Assembly: GCA_963844655.1 (NCBI GenBank)
Contig: CAWJPA010000001.1
Location: forward strand, 372,001-436,000
Source of the DNA: JASHPR01 sp963844655
Lineage (GTDB): Bacteria > Actinomycetota > Actinomycetes > Streptosporangiales > Streptosporangiaceae
DNA: 64,000 nucleotides
Reading direction: 5' to 3'
Shown: positions 41,899-50,010 of the stretch, piece after piece
Layout: each line of letters begins with the position of its first letter
How positions within the stretch are numbered: the stretch's first letter is position 1
Program-made: the position numbers and the translations under genes
The notes under the pieces: generated by a model
Seen by the model: only the letters and a program-made list of their open reading frames with translations
The model's database searches: none
What the model was told of the DNA's origin: nothing

Positions 41899-42069
41899 CG
41901 TCTCGCCCACCTGGCGAGCTCCAGCCCGGCGGCACGGGCTGGCGGGTCGGCCGCCCAGAGGCAGGCGGGAGCAAAGCGGCTGATCCTTCCCCGCATAGGG
42001 CCTCCCCGGCGGGCCTTGGCCCGCTGACCGGACTCGCAGTTTCTGAGCCTGCAGCAGCAGTGTATTCAG

Positions 42070-42112
42070 GTGTGCACACGGGTAAACCCTGATAAGCACG
42101 GGTGATCACGGG
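42070..42112. promoter_or_regulatory. Repeated CACGGG boxes and palindrome before GntR gene
   Basis: CACGGG occurs at 42077, 42097 and 42107, spacings of 20 and 10 bp that place all copies on one DNA face. GTGTGCACAC (42070-42079) is a perfect palindrome overlapping the first copy. Located between divergent genes; candidate binding sites for the GntR protein. Confidence 0.45.
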
Positions 42113-42129
42113 AGAAGTGCACTTAGACG

Positions 42130-42354
42130 GTGCTTGATCACAATTCGCCGATACCGCTGTATCAGCAGCTGGAAAGGCTGCTTCGTGCGCAGATCGGGTC
42201 AGGAAGGCTGACCGGGCGGGTGCCGTCCATTCTGGGACTCGCCCAGGAGCACGGCGTCTCGCACCGCACCGCGGCGCACGCCTTAATCACGCTCAGGGAC
42301 GAAGGGCTGATCATCAGCGTGCGCGGGAAGGGCTACTACGTCGCCAAACGATAA
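42130..42354 (+). CDS. Short GntR-type winged-helix regulator
   Basis: 74 residues from GTG 42130. It is only a GntR winged helix: SPIPLYQQLERLLRAQIGSG, VPSILGLAQEHGVSHRTAAHA and RDEGLIISVRGKGYYVA. No ligand-binding domain follows, so the effector must act otherwise. The last 72 bp overlap the convergent ybaK gene. Divergent from the small protein at 41707. Confidence 0.85.
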   Translation: MLDHNSPIPLYQQLERLLRAQIGSGRLTGRVPSILGLAQEHGVSHRTAAHALITLRDEGLIISVRGKGYYVAKR

Positions 42355-42840
42355 ATGGCCAGGTGAGCGGGAGATGGATGCCACGGTGGCGTTCGCGGCC
42401 CGAACGAGATCGGCTGGGGCTATCTCGATCTCCAGGCCCCGGCGGCCGCCGCTGCAGAACACCGTCGGGTACTCCATCGCGGCGGAGTCGATCACCACGG
42501 GCACCCGCCTCCGCTGGCCCACGGGTGAGATGCCGCCGGCCACGTAGCCGGTCGCGCGCTCGGCCGCGGCCACGTCGGCCAGGGCTGCCTTCTTGCCGCC
42601 GACCGCCGCGGCCAGCGCCTTGAGGTCGAGCTGGGCCGCGACCGGCACGACGCCCACAGCGAGCTTGCCGTCCACGTCGGCGACCAGGGTCTTCAGCACC
42701 CGCCCGGGATCGATGTCCAGCGCCTCGCTGGCCTCGGCGCCGTAGGACCCGTGCCGCGGGTCATGAACATAGGTGTGCACGGTGTGCGGGATCCCCTGCT
42801 TGGTGAGCAGTGCCGTCGCCGCGGTTCCGCTTCCTGCCAC
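42283..42840 (-). CDS. ybaK: Cys-tRNA(Pro)/Cys-tRNA deacylase YbaK
   Basis: 185 residues. Removes cysteine from mischarged tRNA(Pro). YbaK fold motifs: GIPHTVHTYVHDPRHGSYG, RVLKTLVADVDGKLAVGVVP, LKALAAAVGGKKAAL, TGYVAGGISPVGQRRRVPV and PTVFCSGGRRGLEIEI. The catalytic-site Lys is in VLKTL. The normal fold ends near residue 160; the extra 25 residues run on into the convergent GntR gene, a 72-bp overlap, perhaps after loss of an earlier stop. Confidence 0.92.
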   Translation of the reverse strand: MAGSGTAATALLTKQGIPHTVHTYVHDPRHGSYGAEASEALDIDPGRVLKTLVADVDGKLAVGVVPVAAQLDLKALAAAVGGKKAALADVAAAERATGYVAGGISPVGQRRRVPVVIDSAAMEYPTVFCSGGRRGLEIEIAPADLVRAANATVASISRSPGHLSFGDVVALPAHADDQPFVPERD

Positions 42841-42859
42841 GGTGCGCCAGCATAGGCGG

Positions 42860-43381
42860 TTAGTCCGCGGCGGCGGTCAGGGTGCGCTGCATCAGCACCG
42901 TGTCGATCCACTGCCCGTGCTTGCGGCCCACGGCCGTGAGCCGGCCCGCGTGGGCGAAGCCCAGCGAGCGGTGCAGGGCGACCGACGCGCCGCCGCCGGT
43001 GTCGGCGATGACCGCCACGACCTGACGCGTGCCCGCCTCGGCGCACCCGGCCAGCAAGGCGGCCAGAAGGCCGCGGCCGAGTCCCTGGCCGAGCCGGTCC
43101 GGGGCCAGGTAGACCGAATCCTCGACCGTGTGCCGGTAGGCAGGCTTCGCGCGCCACGGGCACGCGTAGGCGTACCCGGCGACCTCACCGCCGGTCTTCG
43201 CGACCAGGAACGGCAGGCCCAGGCGGGCCAGGTCGCCGAGCTGGCGCTGCCACTCGGCGACGGTGGGCGGGGTGTCCTCGAAGGTGACTGTGCTCGTGGT
43301 GACGTAGTGCGCGAAGATGCCGGCGACACGTTCCAGGTCCGCGGGCGCCGCCGGGCAGATGACCGCGTTCGTGGGCGGCAC
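42860..43381 (-). CDS. GNAT acetyltransferase, phosphinothricin/methionine-sulfoximine type
   Basis: 173 residues from GTG 43381, with GGGAGG five bases upstream; the frame is open further but without similarity. AGIFAHYVTTSTVTFEDTPP is the hallmark start of the Pat/MnaT group, and LAPDRLGQGLGRGLLAALL is the acetyl-CoA loop. GFAHAGRLTAVGRKHGQW ends the fold. Such enzymes acetylate phosphinothricin or methionine sulfoximine, often as general amino-acid N-acetylation. 20 bp from ybaK on the same strand. Confidence 0.88.
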   Translation of the reverse strand: MPPTNAVICPAAPADLERVAGIFAHYVTTSTVTFEDTPPTVAEWQRQLGDLARLGLPFLVAKTGGEVAGYAYACPWRAKPAYRHTVEDSVYLAPDRLGQGLGRGLLAALLAGCAEAGTRQVVAVIADTGGGASVALHRSLGFAHAGRLTAVGRKHGQWIDTVLMQRTLTAAAD

Positions 43382-43488
43382 GAGGTCCTCCCGGTTTCGT
43401 TCCTCATCGCCACCGTATCGGCTCGTCAGGGCGGCGCCGCCGCGATGCTGAGCGCATCGGGCGGCCGCCGCGCCGTACAGCACGAAGG

Positions 43489-43872
43489 TCAGCTCTGCCC
43501 CGGGCGAGGGGGCACCTCCTGCACGGACCAGCGGTTGCCGTCCGGGTCGGCGAAGAAGACGAACGCGCCCCACGGGAACTGCTGGACCTCGCTCACGTCC
43601 ACGCCGCGGCCGGCCAGTTCGGCCCGGGCCGCCGCGATGTCGGTCACGACGAGCTGCACGCCCTGCACCGACCCGGGGGGCGCGTCCACGCCGAGGCCCT
43701 GGCCGATGGTGATCGAGCAGGCCGAGCCGGGCGGGGTCAGCTGCACGAAGCGGATCTCGTCGCTCACCGTGTGGTCGTGGTCGGCGTGGAACCCGGCCTT
43801 CTCGGTGTAGAAGGCCTTGGCGCGGTCCACGTCCGAGACCGGGATGGCCACCAGCTCGAGCTTGAAGTCCAT
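43489..43872 (-). CDS. VOC/glyoxalase-superfamily protein
   Basis: 127 residues, one vicinal-oxygen-chelate double betaalphabetabetabeta unit: VAIPVSDVDRAKAFYTEKAGF and GAFVFFADPDGNRWSVQEV. The metal-binding Glu in the last strand is present; the His expected in the first half is less clear. GGAGGACGAC precedes the ATG. It has its own strong promoter with an operator, so it is probably inducible. Substrate unknown. Confidence 0.85.
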   Translation of the reverse strand: MDFKLELVAIPVSDVDRAKAFYTEKAGFHADHDHTVSDEIRFVQLTPPGSACSITIGQGLGVDAPPGSVQGVQLVVTDIAAARAELAGRGVDVSEVQQFPWGAFVFFADPDGNRWSVQEVPPRPGQS

Positions 43873-43921
43873 GTCGTCCTCCTCTAAGGCACGTCCCTTG
43901 CGGAACGAAGTGATCTGTTCC

Positions 43922-43951
43922 AGTATAGCAGAACAGAATCATCTGTTCCAA
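43922..43951 (-). promoter_or_regulatory. Promoter with palindromic operator for the VOC gene
   Basis: On the minus strand TTGGAA (43946-43951) and TATACT (43922-43927) are 18 bp apart. Inside the spacer lies the perfect inverted repeat GAACAGA-4-TCTGTTC (43931-43948); a third ATCTGTTCC half site is at 43913-43921. Repressor binding would block polymerase. Confidence 0.65.
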
Positions 43952-44002
43952 TAGAGGCGGGCCGGCTCACGTGCTGTCGGTGGGGGCTGGGACGATACCG
44001 AC

Positions 44003-44701
44003 ATGGACGAGCACGCTGCGAGCCGGAAGCTGAGCATGCAGGAGGCGTCGGACGCCGTCACCGGCCTGGGGTGGCGGTACATCCTGGGCGTGCTGCGCAC
44101 CTATGTGCGGGTCGGCTCACTGGCGCAGGCGGCCGATGTGGCCGGCCGGGTGGTGGCCGCGGCCGGGCCGGACCCCGACGCGTGCCTGCAGATCGACGTG
44201 CGCAGGGACCGGCTGGTGCTGACCCTGCAGTCCCTGGACACGAACCAGGTCACCGCGCGCGAGGCCGAGGTCGCGCGGCAGATCTCCGCGGCCCTGGCCG
44301 GGCTCGGGCTGGCCACCGACGCCGGCGTAGGCGACGCGCGATCGGCGCAGCTGCTGGAGATCGGGATCGACGCGCTCGACATCGCCGCGGTCCGCCCGTT
44401 CTGGAAGGCGGTCATGGGCTACGCGGACGAGCCGGGGGCGTCCGGGCCCGAGGACGCACTCGCCGACCCGGTCGGGCAGGGCCCGGCGATCTGGTTCCAG
44501 CAGATGGACGCGCCGCGGCCGCAGCGCAACCGCATCCACTTCGACGTCTCGGTGCCCCACGACGAAGCGGCGGCCCGCATCCGGGCGGCGCTGGACGCGG
44601 GCGGCCGTCTCATCTACGACGCCGAGGCGCCGGCCTTCTGGGTCCTGGCCGACCCCGAGGGCAACGAGGCGTGCGTCACGACCTGGCAGGGCCGGGAGTA
44701 G
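44003..44701 (+). CDS. Fusion of pterin-carbinolamine dehydratase-like and VOC domains
   Basis: 232 residues from ATG 44003. Residues 10-105 follow the pterin-4a-carbinolamine dehydratase (DCoH) fold in helix-strand order (MQEASDAVTGLGWRYI, VLTLQSLDTNQVTAREAEVA), though a full catalytic His set is not obvious. Residues 110-232 are a VOC domain (IGIDALDIAAVRPFWKAVMGY, FWVLADPEGNEACVTTW). Actinobacterial proteins of this arrangement are annotated as 4a-hydroxytetrahydrobiopterin dehydratases. Overlaps the convergent permease relic by 26 bp. Confidence 0.78.
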   Translation: MDEHAASRKLSMQEASDAVTGLGWRYILGVLRTYVRVGSLAQAADVAGRVVAAAGPDPDACLQIDVRRDRLVLTLQSLDTNQVTAREAEVARQISAALAGLGLATDAGVGDARSAQLLEIGIDALDIAAVRPFWKAVMGYADEPGASGPEDALADPVGQGPAIWFQQMDAPRPQRNRIHFDVSVPHDEAAARIRAALDAGGRLIYDAEAPAFWVLADPEGNEACVTTWQGRE

Positions 44702-45266
44702 CGCTCTCCCGCTGGACCTGGAAGAACGGCGACCGCAGGGCGAACCGCGCGGAGAACATCAGGACCAGGCCCACCACGAGGATCCCGCCTATCGACCAGA
44801 GCTGCGACGCGGGCGCGGCCAGCAGCGACTTGACCAGGATCCAGCCCAGGAACAGGCAGGCCAGGACGGGCAGGATGCCGACGATCAGCCCGTCCCAGGC
44901 GTTGCTGAAGACGCGGCTGCGGTAGTACACCATGGCCGCGACCGCGGTGAGGATGTAGAACGCGATGTACAGCAGGCCGGTCACATCGATCAAGTCGGTG
45001 AAGACGTTCGCGACCGAACTGGACAGCAGGTACACCCACATGATCGCGATAACGATCAGGCTGATGACGGCGCTGGCCACGGCCGGGGTGGAGAACCGGG
45101 GCGAGATCCTGCCGAGGACCTCAGGCAGCACCCGGCGGCTCGCCATCCGGTAGGCCATCCGCGAGATGACCACGATGCCGGTGCCGGTGGAGGCGATCAC
45201 GGACAGCGCCAGGGAGGACTCGGCGGGAATGCGGTCCATGAGTCCCGGCCGGGCTGCCCGGTCCAC
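44676..45266 (-). pseudogene. Truncated amino acid permease (APC family), C-terminal half
   Basis: 196 residues correspond only to the C-terminal half of an APC-type amino acid permease, which is normally about 450-500 residues with 12 helices. ESSLALSVIASTGTGIVVISR is the start of an internal helix; about five helices follow (SAVISLIVIAIMWVYLL, LLYIAFYILTAVAAMVYY, LIVGILPVLACLFLGWI). The upstream DNA has no matching N-terminal half in any frame. The break is near 45260, close to an odd inverted repeat. Transport function is unlikely. Confidence 0.75.
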
Positions 45267-45353
45267 GTCCGGCCAGACTCACCAGAAACATGCGTCCGGG
45301 GAGCGCCGCCAGGAACCAGTTGGGCCGCCCGCGAGCCCGTCTCACCGATGATC

Positions 45354-45395
45354 GATGTGAGTTTGCTGCACACCTGACTACAGCAAACTCACATC
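45354..45395. repeat. Perfect 15-bp inverted repeat
   Basis: Arms GATGTGAGTTTGCTG (45354-45368) and CAGCAAACTCACATC (45381-45395) with a 12-base centre. It lies about 90 bp upstream of the truncated permease break, has no T run, and differs in base composition from the surrounding G/C-rich DNA. Possibly an operator, a recombination site or the remnant of a mobile element end. Confidence 0.6.
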
Positions 45396-45399
45396 CATG

Positions 45400-45966
45400 G
45401 CCCGCCCCCACCCGTTGCCGCGAACCAGTGGGGCACCGCATGCAGGTGTGATCTCTGGTGCAGGCGGTACGGCGCCAGGCGGCGCGCTTGGGCTAGCAGG
45501 TGGCGCCGCGCGTGCGAAAAGCTGGGGCGCCGACCTCGCGCTGGCGCGGTACGGGCGCGGCGGGGTGAGGCGCTGGGGCGGGAGGTTGCTGCGGGCAGGT
45601 AGCGGGTTAGCGGGTCGTGTTGCGACCGGAGCGCCGGGCGGTCCGTGCTGCGGGCTGGCGGGCGCGGCGGGGTCGGTGGCGTCACGTGCGTGCGGGCCTT
45701 GGAGAGGGCCTGGTCCTCGGTGCTATCGCCGGTTGGAGTGCGGCGGGCTGGAGCGCTGGGGCGGGCCATTGGTGTCGGCAGGGTGCGCCGCGGCGGGCGG
45801 CGTGGCGGGTGAAGTGCCGGGGCGGGCCATTGGTGCGGGCAGGCGGCGCGGTGAGCTGGCGGGCGGGGACGGGCGGCGCGGCCCGCGGGCTGGCAGGTGG
45901 TGCCGCGGCGGGCGCTGGGGCGGGGAAGGGCTAGGGTGCGGGCAGGATCGTGACGTAAGGATGGAT
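45400..45966. repeat. G-rich low-complexity region with 61-bp repeat
   Basis: About 560 bp with strong strand asymmetry (many GGG runs, few C runs) and no supported gene; an open plus-strand frame exists but its Gly/Ala/Trp-rich product looks like low-complexity translation. The 17-bp word GGGGCGGGCCATTGGTG occurs at 45758 and 45819, 61 bp apart. Confidence 0.6.
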
Positions 45967-46935
45967 ATGTCGGGCACCCCGGGCACGGCGGGCACGGTCA
46001 GCGCGCAGGTCGCGCGGCGCTGGCGGGCCATCGATCCGCTGCTGCCCGCCCCAGGGGCCCGGCCGGGCTGCGGTGCGGACCTCGTCGTCACCGGCGCCGG
46101 CGGCCAGCCGGCTGCGATCGGGTCGTGTGAGCACTGGGCGGGCGAGCCCGGGTCGCTGGACCTGGCCTGGGGCGCGGCGCGCCGGTTCCAGCTCACCGCC
46201 CAGGTGGCGGGCCCGGACGTCGCGGCCGCTCTGGACCGGTTACTGGCCCGGTGGCGTGACCACCTGGCCGCGGTGCCGGGCACGGACGCCGATGACACGG
46301 CCGCCGTCGTCACCTGGCCGAGCCGGGACATCGACGGGATCAGGACCCTGATGCACCACGGGTTCCAGCCGCAGTCGGTGGTCGCGGCGCGCGTCATCGG
46401 CGGCGCGAGCAAGGACGGCGAACCAGGCCAGGCCCCAGAAACTGCTCAGGTGCGGATCAGGCGGGCCGGGCCGGACGACGTCGGCGTGGTGGCTCGCTTC
46501 GGGCTCGAGGAGATCCGGTACGACGCGCATTTCGGTGGCGTCACCGAGCGGCCGGACACCGCGGACGCGCTGCGGCGCGCGGCCGCCGCGCAGCTGGCCG
46601 AGCCCGAGCCGTGGACCTGGCTGGCCGAGCGCGACGGCACCGCGATCGGCATGGTCTCGGCCGAGCCGCCGGAGGCCGCGGCCTGGATTGCCCCGCTGGC
46701 CGGCCCGGCGCCCGTGTCCTATGTCCCCATCCTGATCGTGGCCCCCGGTGAGCGCCGCCACGGCACCGGCGCCGCGCTGGTCGCCGAGCTGCACCGGCAG
46801 CTCGGCGCGGCGGGCATCGCGGTCGCGCTGCTGCACTACGAGCAGACCAACCCGCTCGCCGCGCCGTTCTGGGGGCGGCAGCGGTACCGGCCGCTGTGGA
46901 CCTCGTGGGAGGCCAGGCCGGCCCGCCTCCGCTAG
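45967..46935 (+). CDS. GNAT family N-acetyltransferase
   Basis: 322 residues from ATG 45967, with AAGGA five bases upstream; the frame is open from 45397 but the extra part is low-complexity. The C-terminal half is a GNAT fold: VRIRRAGPDDVGVVARFGLEE, VPILIVAPGERRHGTGAALV (acetyl-CoA loop) and LLHYEQTNPLAAPFWGRQRY. The N-terminal half (CEHWAGEPGSLDLAW) appears to be a degenerate GNAT repeat. Its stop codon shares four bases (CTAG) with the stop of the convergent aspartoacylase-family gene. Confidence 0.87.
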   Translation: MSGTPGTAGTVSAQVARRWRAIDPLLPAPGARPGCGADLVVTGAGGQPAAIGSCEHWAGEPGSLDLAWGAARRFQLTAQVAGPDVAAALDRLLARWRDHLAAVPGTDADDTAAVVTWPSRDIDGIRTLMHHGFQPQSVVAARVIGGASKDGEPGQAPETAQVRIRRAGPDDVGVVARFGLEEIRYDAHFGGVTERPDTADALRRAAAAQLAEPEPWTWLAERDGTAIGMVSAEPPEAAAWIAPLAGPAPVSYVPILIVAPGERRHGTGAALVAELHRQLGAAGIAVALLHYEQTNPLAAPFWGRQRYRPLWTSWEARPARLR

Positions 46936-47852
46936 ATCGCGCCCAGCCCGAGCAGCAGGCCGTCGTCCGCCACCGCGGGCGAGCTGGTGATGAACATCGG
47001 CACCCCGGCCGCCGGGGCGTTGATGGTCTGCAGCACCTCGCCGCCGTCCAGCGTGCTGACCGTGCCGAGCACCTGGCCCTCGGCCACGTGCTCGCCGGTA
47101 CGGACCGTCGGCTCCCACCAGCCCGCCTTCTCGCAGCGCAGCCACAGGAAGCGGGTCAGGTTCGTGGGCGGCTCGCCGTCTGCCGCCGGGCCGTCGGTCA
47201 TGCCGAGCGTGGCCAGGACCCGGTCCAGCCCGCGGACGTGCGCGGCGACCGCGGGCTCTTGCAGGAGCCCGCACTCGCCGGCCTCGGCGGTGATGGCCGG
47301 GATGCCGACGGCGGCCGCGGCCGAGGTGGTGGTGCCGCCGACCGCGCGGTCAGGCCCCGGCTTCTGCCTGATGACGTACGGCAGCCCGTACGCCGTGGCG
47401 ATCTGCTCAGCCGTGGCCTCGGCAGGCCCGGTCTCGTACAGCGTGAACGGCTCCAGGGCCTCGACCATGTCGCCGCAGTGCACGTCGATCAGCGCGTCGG
47501 ACCCGGTGATCAGCTGCTGGAACGTGTCATACGCGAGCCGCTCGGCGAGCGTGCCTGAGGCGTCGCCCGGGAAGCACCGGTTGAGGTTCTTGCCGTCGTC
47601 GGGCACGACGAACGGGGTGCGGGCCCGGAACGCCGGCAGGTTCAGCACCGGCACGGCGCGAACCCGGCCCCGCAGCTCCCGGCCCTCCAGGCTCCGCGTC
47701 CAGCGGCGCACCCCCGACATCGACGCGTACTCACAGCCGTGCACCCCCGAGATCACGGTGAGCAGGGGGCCGCCGGCGCTGCCGGTGACCTCGACCAGGG
47801 GCACGTCGAGGCCGGCGAGGTTGATCGTGCTGCGGGTCACTGTGGCGGACAT
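46932..47852 (-). CDS. Succinylglutamate desuccinylase/aspartoacylase-family amidohydrolase
   Basis: 306 residues. Zinc carboxypeptidase-like fold: SGVHGCEY supplies the His-x-x-Glu ligands, LIDVHCGD the third His, and NLNRCFPG the substrate-carboxylate loop. Members release an acyl or amino acid from N-acyl amino acids. The distal domain (about 220-306, EGQVLGTVSTLDGGEVLQ) is the typical C-terminal beta domain of this family. It lies 28 bp after the reductase-amidase fusion, the same strand and probably one transcript. Substrate unknown. Confidence 0.88.
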   Translation of the reverse strand: MSATVTRSTINLAGLDVPLVEVTGSAGGPLLTVISGVHGCEYASMSGVRRWTRSLEGRELRGRVRAVPVLNLPAFRARTPFVVPDDGKNLNRCFPGDASGTLAERLAYDTFQQLITGSDALIDVHCGDMVEALEPFTLYETGPAEATAEQIATAYGLPYVIRQKPGPDRAVGGTTTSAAAAVGIPAITAEAGECGLLQEPAVAAHVRGLDRVLATLGMTDGPAADGEPPTNLTRFLWLRCEKAGWWEPTVRTGEHVAEGQVLGTVSTLDGGEVLQTINAPAAGVPMFITSSPAVADDGLLLGLGAI

Positions 47853-47880
47853 GAGCGGTTCCCCTCTGCTGTGGCGTGGG

Positions 47881-49995
47881 TTAGGTGCGCATCAGGTGTT
47901 CGACGGCGGCGGCGACGCGGAGCAGGGCGAGGTCCTGGTCGCGGCGGCCGGCCAGCTGCAGCCCGGCGGGCAGGCCCGCGATGGGCACGGGCAGCGACAC
48001 GGCCGGGTGGCCGGTGAGGTTGTACGGCCCGGTGAACCGGCCTTCCCCGTTGTCGTCACCGGCCCCGAACGGCGGGTCCTGCTCGGGAGCCTGGTAGCCG
48101 ACGGTGGGCCCGGCCAGCGCGTCGACGCCGTCCAGGCTCGCGTCGACCGCGGCCGTGAGCTCGGCCCGCCGCTCCAGCGCGCGGGCGTAGGCGTCGTCGT
48201 CCACCGCCGCGCCGAACTCGAGCAGGCCGCGGGTGCCGTCGGCGTACCGGGTCTGGTCCAGGCCGGCGTGCACCAGGTACGCCTCCCGGGCCACGATCGC
48301 GGCCAGCACGTCCTCCCAGGCCCGCAGGTCGTCCAGCCACGGCGCGGTCAGCTCCCTGACCTGCCACCCGGCCGCGGCCAGCCGGTCCAGGGCGCCGCTG
48401 ACCGCGTCGTGCACCTCCGGGGTCACCGACGGGTCGGCGAGCTGCGCGGCCAGCACGCCGACCGTGAACGCGCCCGGCTCCCCGAGCGGTTCCGCGGGCA
48501 GGCCGGCCAGCACCGGAATCAGGTCGGCGGCGCCGGCCACGGTCGCGGTCAGCGTGCCCGCGTGGTCGCAGCTCGGCGACAGCGGGAACACCCCGTCCAG
48601 CGGCAGCAGCCCGTAGGTCGGCTTGAGCCCCACGATCCCGCAGTAGGCGGCCGGGATCCGGATCGACCCGCCGGTGTCCGAGCCGATGGCCAGGTCGCAC
48701 ACGCCGGCGGCGACCAGGGCCGCGGACCCGCCCGACGACCCGCCCGAGGTGCGGGACGGGTCGTGCGGGTTGCGGGTGTCGCCGATCTCCGGGTGCGCGA
48801 AGCCGGCCGCGTACTCCAGGCACTGGGTGACCGCGAACACCTCGGCCCCGGCGTCCCGCAGCCGGCGCACGATCTCCGCGTCCTTGAGGGCCGGCTCGGG
48901 GGAGCTCGCCGGGCTGCCGCAGCGGGTCGGCGCCCCCGCCACCGCGACGATGTCCTTGACCGCCACCGGCCGGCCCGCCAGCGGTCCGGTCGCCGCCCGT
49001 TCCGGAGCCCCGATTACCGCCGTTACGCTATTGAGCGGCCGCCCGAGACGCTCCAGCCGCTCGTGTGCGGCGAGCAGGTCCAGGTTCGCTCGCGTGCACA
49101 CGCGTTTGCCCTGCTCGATGGCGGTGATCAGCTCGCAGGTCCGCCGGATCAGCGTTCCCTCCATGCCGCCCAGGATCGCGGGAACCTCGGTGGGACGATG
49201 CCGCACGGCCAGGTCCCTGTAGATCCCGGAGTGCGACTTGGCCGAACCCCGGTTGAACGCGACCAGCCGCCCGAGCGAGCCCTCGAGATCGTCGGGGTCG
49301 AACCCGTCGAAGGCCATGGGCGTGACCGGGGCCTGGTCCAGCACCTCGCGGGCCAGCCCCAGCAGCAGCGGGGCGTAGGCCGGGTCATCGAGCACGTCGG
49401 CGATGGCCAGGTCGCTGACCGCGGTGGCGGTGAGCATCGCCCCGTAGGCCTCCTTGGCCCACAGGTAGCCCAGGACGTTCTCAGTCACCTCGGCGTCGGC
49501 GATGTCGGCGGCCAGGGCCCTGACCCGCTCGGACACGGTGCCGTCGGGCTCCCCGATGAGGAACGTGGCCCGGTTCCCGCGCAGCACGACGCCGGGCCCG
49601 GTCACGTCGGCGCCGAAGTTGACCAGCGCCTCGACCACCTTGCCGGGGCCGACGGCCGCGGCGAGCGTCGGAGCGTTCAGGCCGTTCTGGATTGACACCA
49701 CGAACGCGCGGTCGGTCAGGCGCCCGGCCAGCAGTTCCGCGGCGGCCGCGGTGTGCTGGGCCTTGACCGCGACCAGCACCGGCCCGTCCAGCTCCGCCGG
49801 CAGGTCGTCGGGCGTGACCGCGGGCACTTCCGCGGTGAAGTTCTCCACCGGGCCCTCGATCCGCAGGCCGCGCTCGCTGATCGCGGCGACCACGGCCGGA
49901 TCGGCGTCACAGACCAGGACTTCGTGGCCGTCACGCGCCAGACCTGCGGCAACGGTGCCGCCGATCGCGCCACAGCCGATCACCACGTATCGCAC
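47881..49995 (-). CDS. Ketopantoate reductase-like/amidase fusion protein
   Basis: About 704 residues from GTG 49995 (a TTG at 50004 is less likely). Residues 1-320 form an ApbA/PanE fold: VVIGCGAIGGTVAAG binds NAD(P)H, and LWAKEAYGAMLTATA and GIYRDLAVRHRPTEV match the helical domain with the catalytic Lys. Residues 325-704 are an amidase-signature domain with the full Lys-cisSer-Ser set: VAVKDIVA, TSGGSSGGSAA and SDTGGSIRIPA. The amidase half is shorter than most (about 380 residues). One frame with no internal start, so a true fusion. Reduction of a keto acid and hydrolysis of an amide may be steps of one pathway. Confidence 0.9.
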   Translation of the reverse strand: MRYVVIGCGAIGGTVAAGLARDGHEVLVCDADPAVVAAISERGLRIEGPVENFTAEVPAVTPDDLPAELDGPVLVAVKAQHTAAAAELLAGRLTDRAFVVSIQNGLNAPTLAAAVGPGKVVEALVNFGADVTGPGVVLRGNRATFLIGEPDGTVSERVRALAADIADAEVTENVLGYLWAKEAYGAMLTATAVSDLAIADVLDDPAYAPLLLGLAREVLDQAPVTPMAFDGFDPDDLEGSLGRLVAFNRGSAKSHSGIYRDLAVRHRPTEVPAILGGMEGTLIRRTCELITAIEQGKRVCTRANLDLLAAHERLERLGRPLNSVTAVIGAPERAATGPLAGRPVAVKDIVAVAGAPTRCGSPASSPEPALKDAEIVRRLRDAGAEVFAVTQCLEYAAGFAHPEIGDTRNPHDPSRTSGGSSGGSAALVAAGVCDLAIGSDTGGSIRIPAAYCGIVGLKPTYGLLPLDGVFPLSPSCDHAGTLTATVAGAADLIPVLAGLPAEPLGEPGAFTVGVLAAQLADPSVTPEVHDAVSGALDRLAAAGWQVRELTAPWLDDLRAWEDVLAAIVAREAYLVHAGLDQTRYADGTRGLLEFGAAVDDDAYARALERRAELTAAVDASLDGVDALAGPTVGYQAPEQDPPFGAGDDNGEGRFTGPYNLTGHPAVSLPVPIAGLPAGLQLAGRRDQDLALLRVAAAVEHLMRT

Positions 49996-50000
49996 GGCGC

Positions 50001-50010
50001 GCAACGTTAC
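50001..50010. promoter_or_regulatory. LacI-type operator candidate overlapping a -10 box
   Basis: GCAACGTTAC has the central AACGTT palindrome common in LacI-family sites. On the minus strand TAACGT (50004-50009) is also a -10 hexamer 8 bases before the fusion-gene GTG, so binding would block that leaderless promoter. A LacI gene lies in the divergent operon. Confidence 0.4.

Noticed and set aside
45397..45966. N-terminal extension of the GNAT frame
   Set aside because: The translated extension is Gly/Ala/Trp low complexity, and a ribosome-binding site stands before the ATG at 45967.
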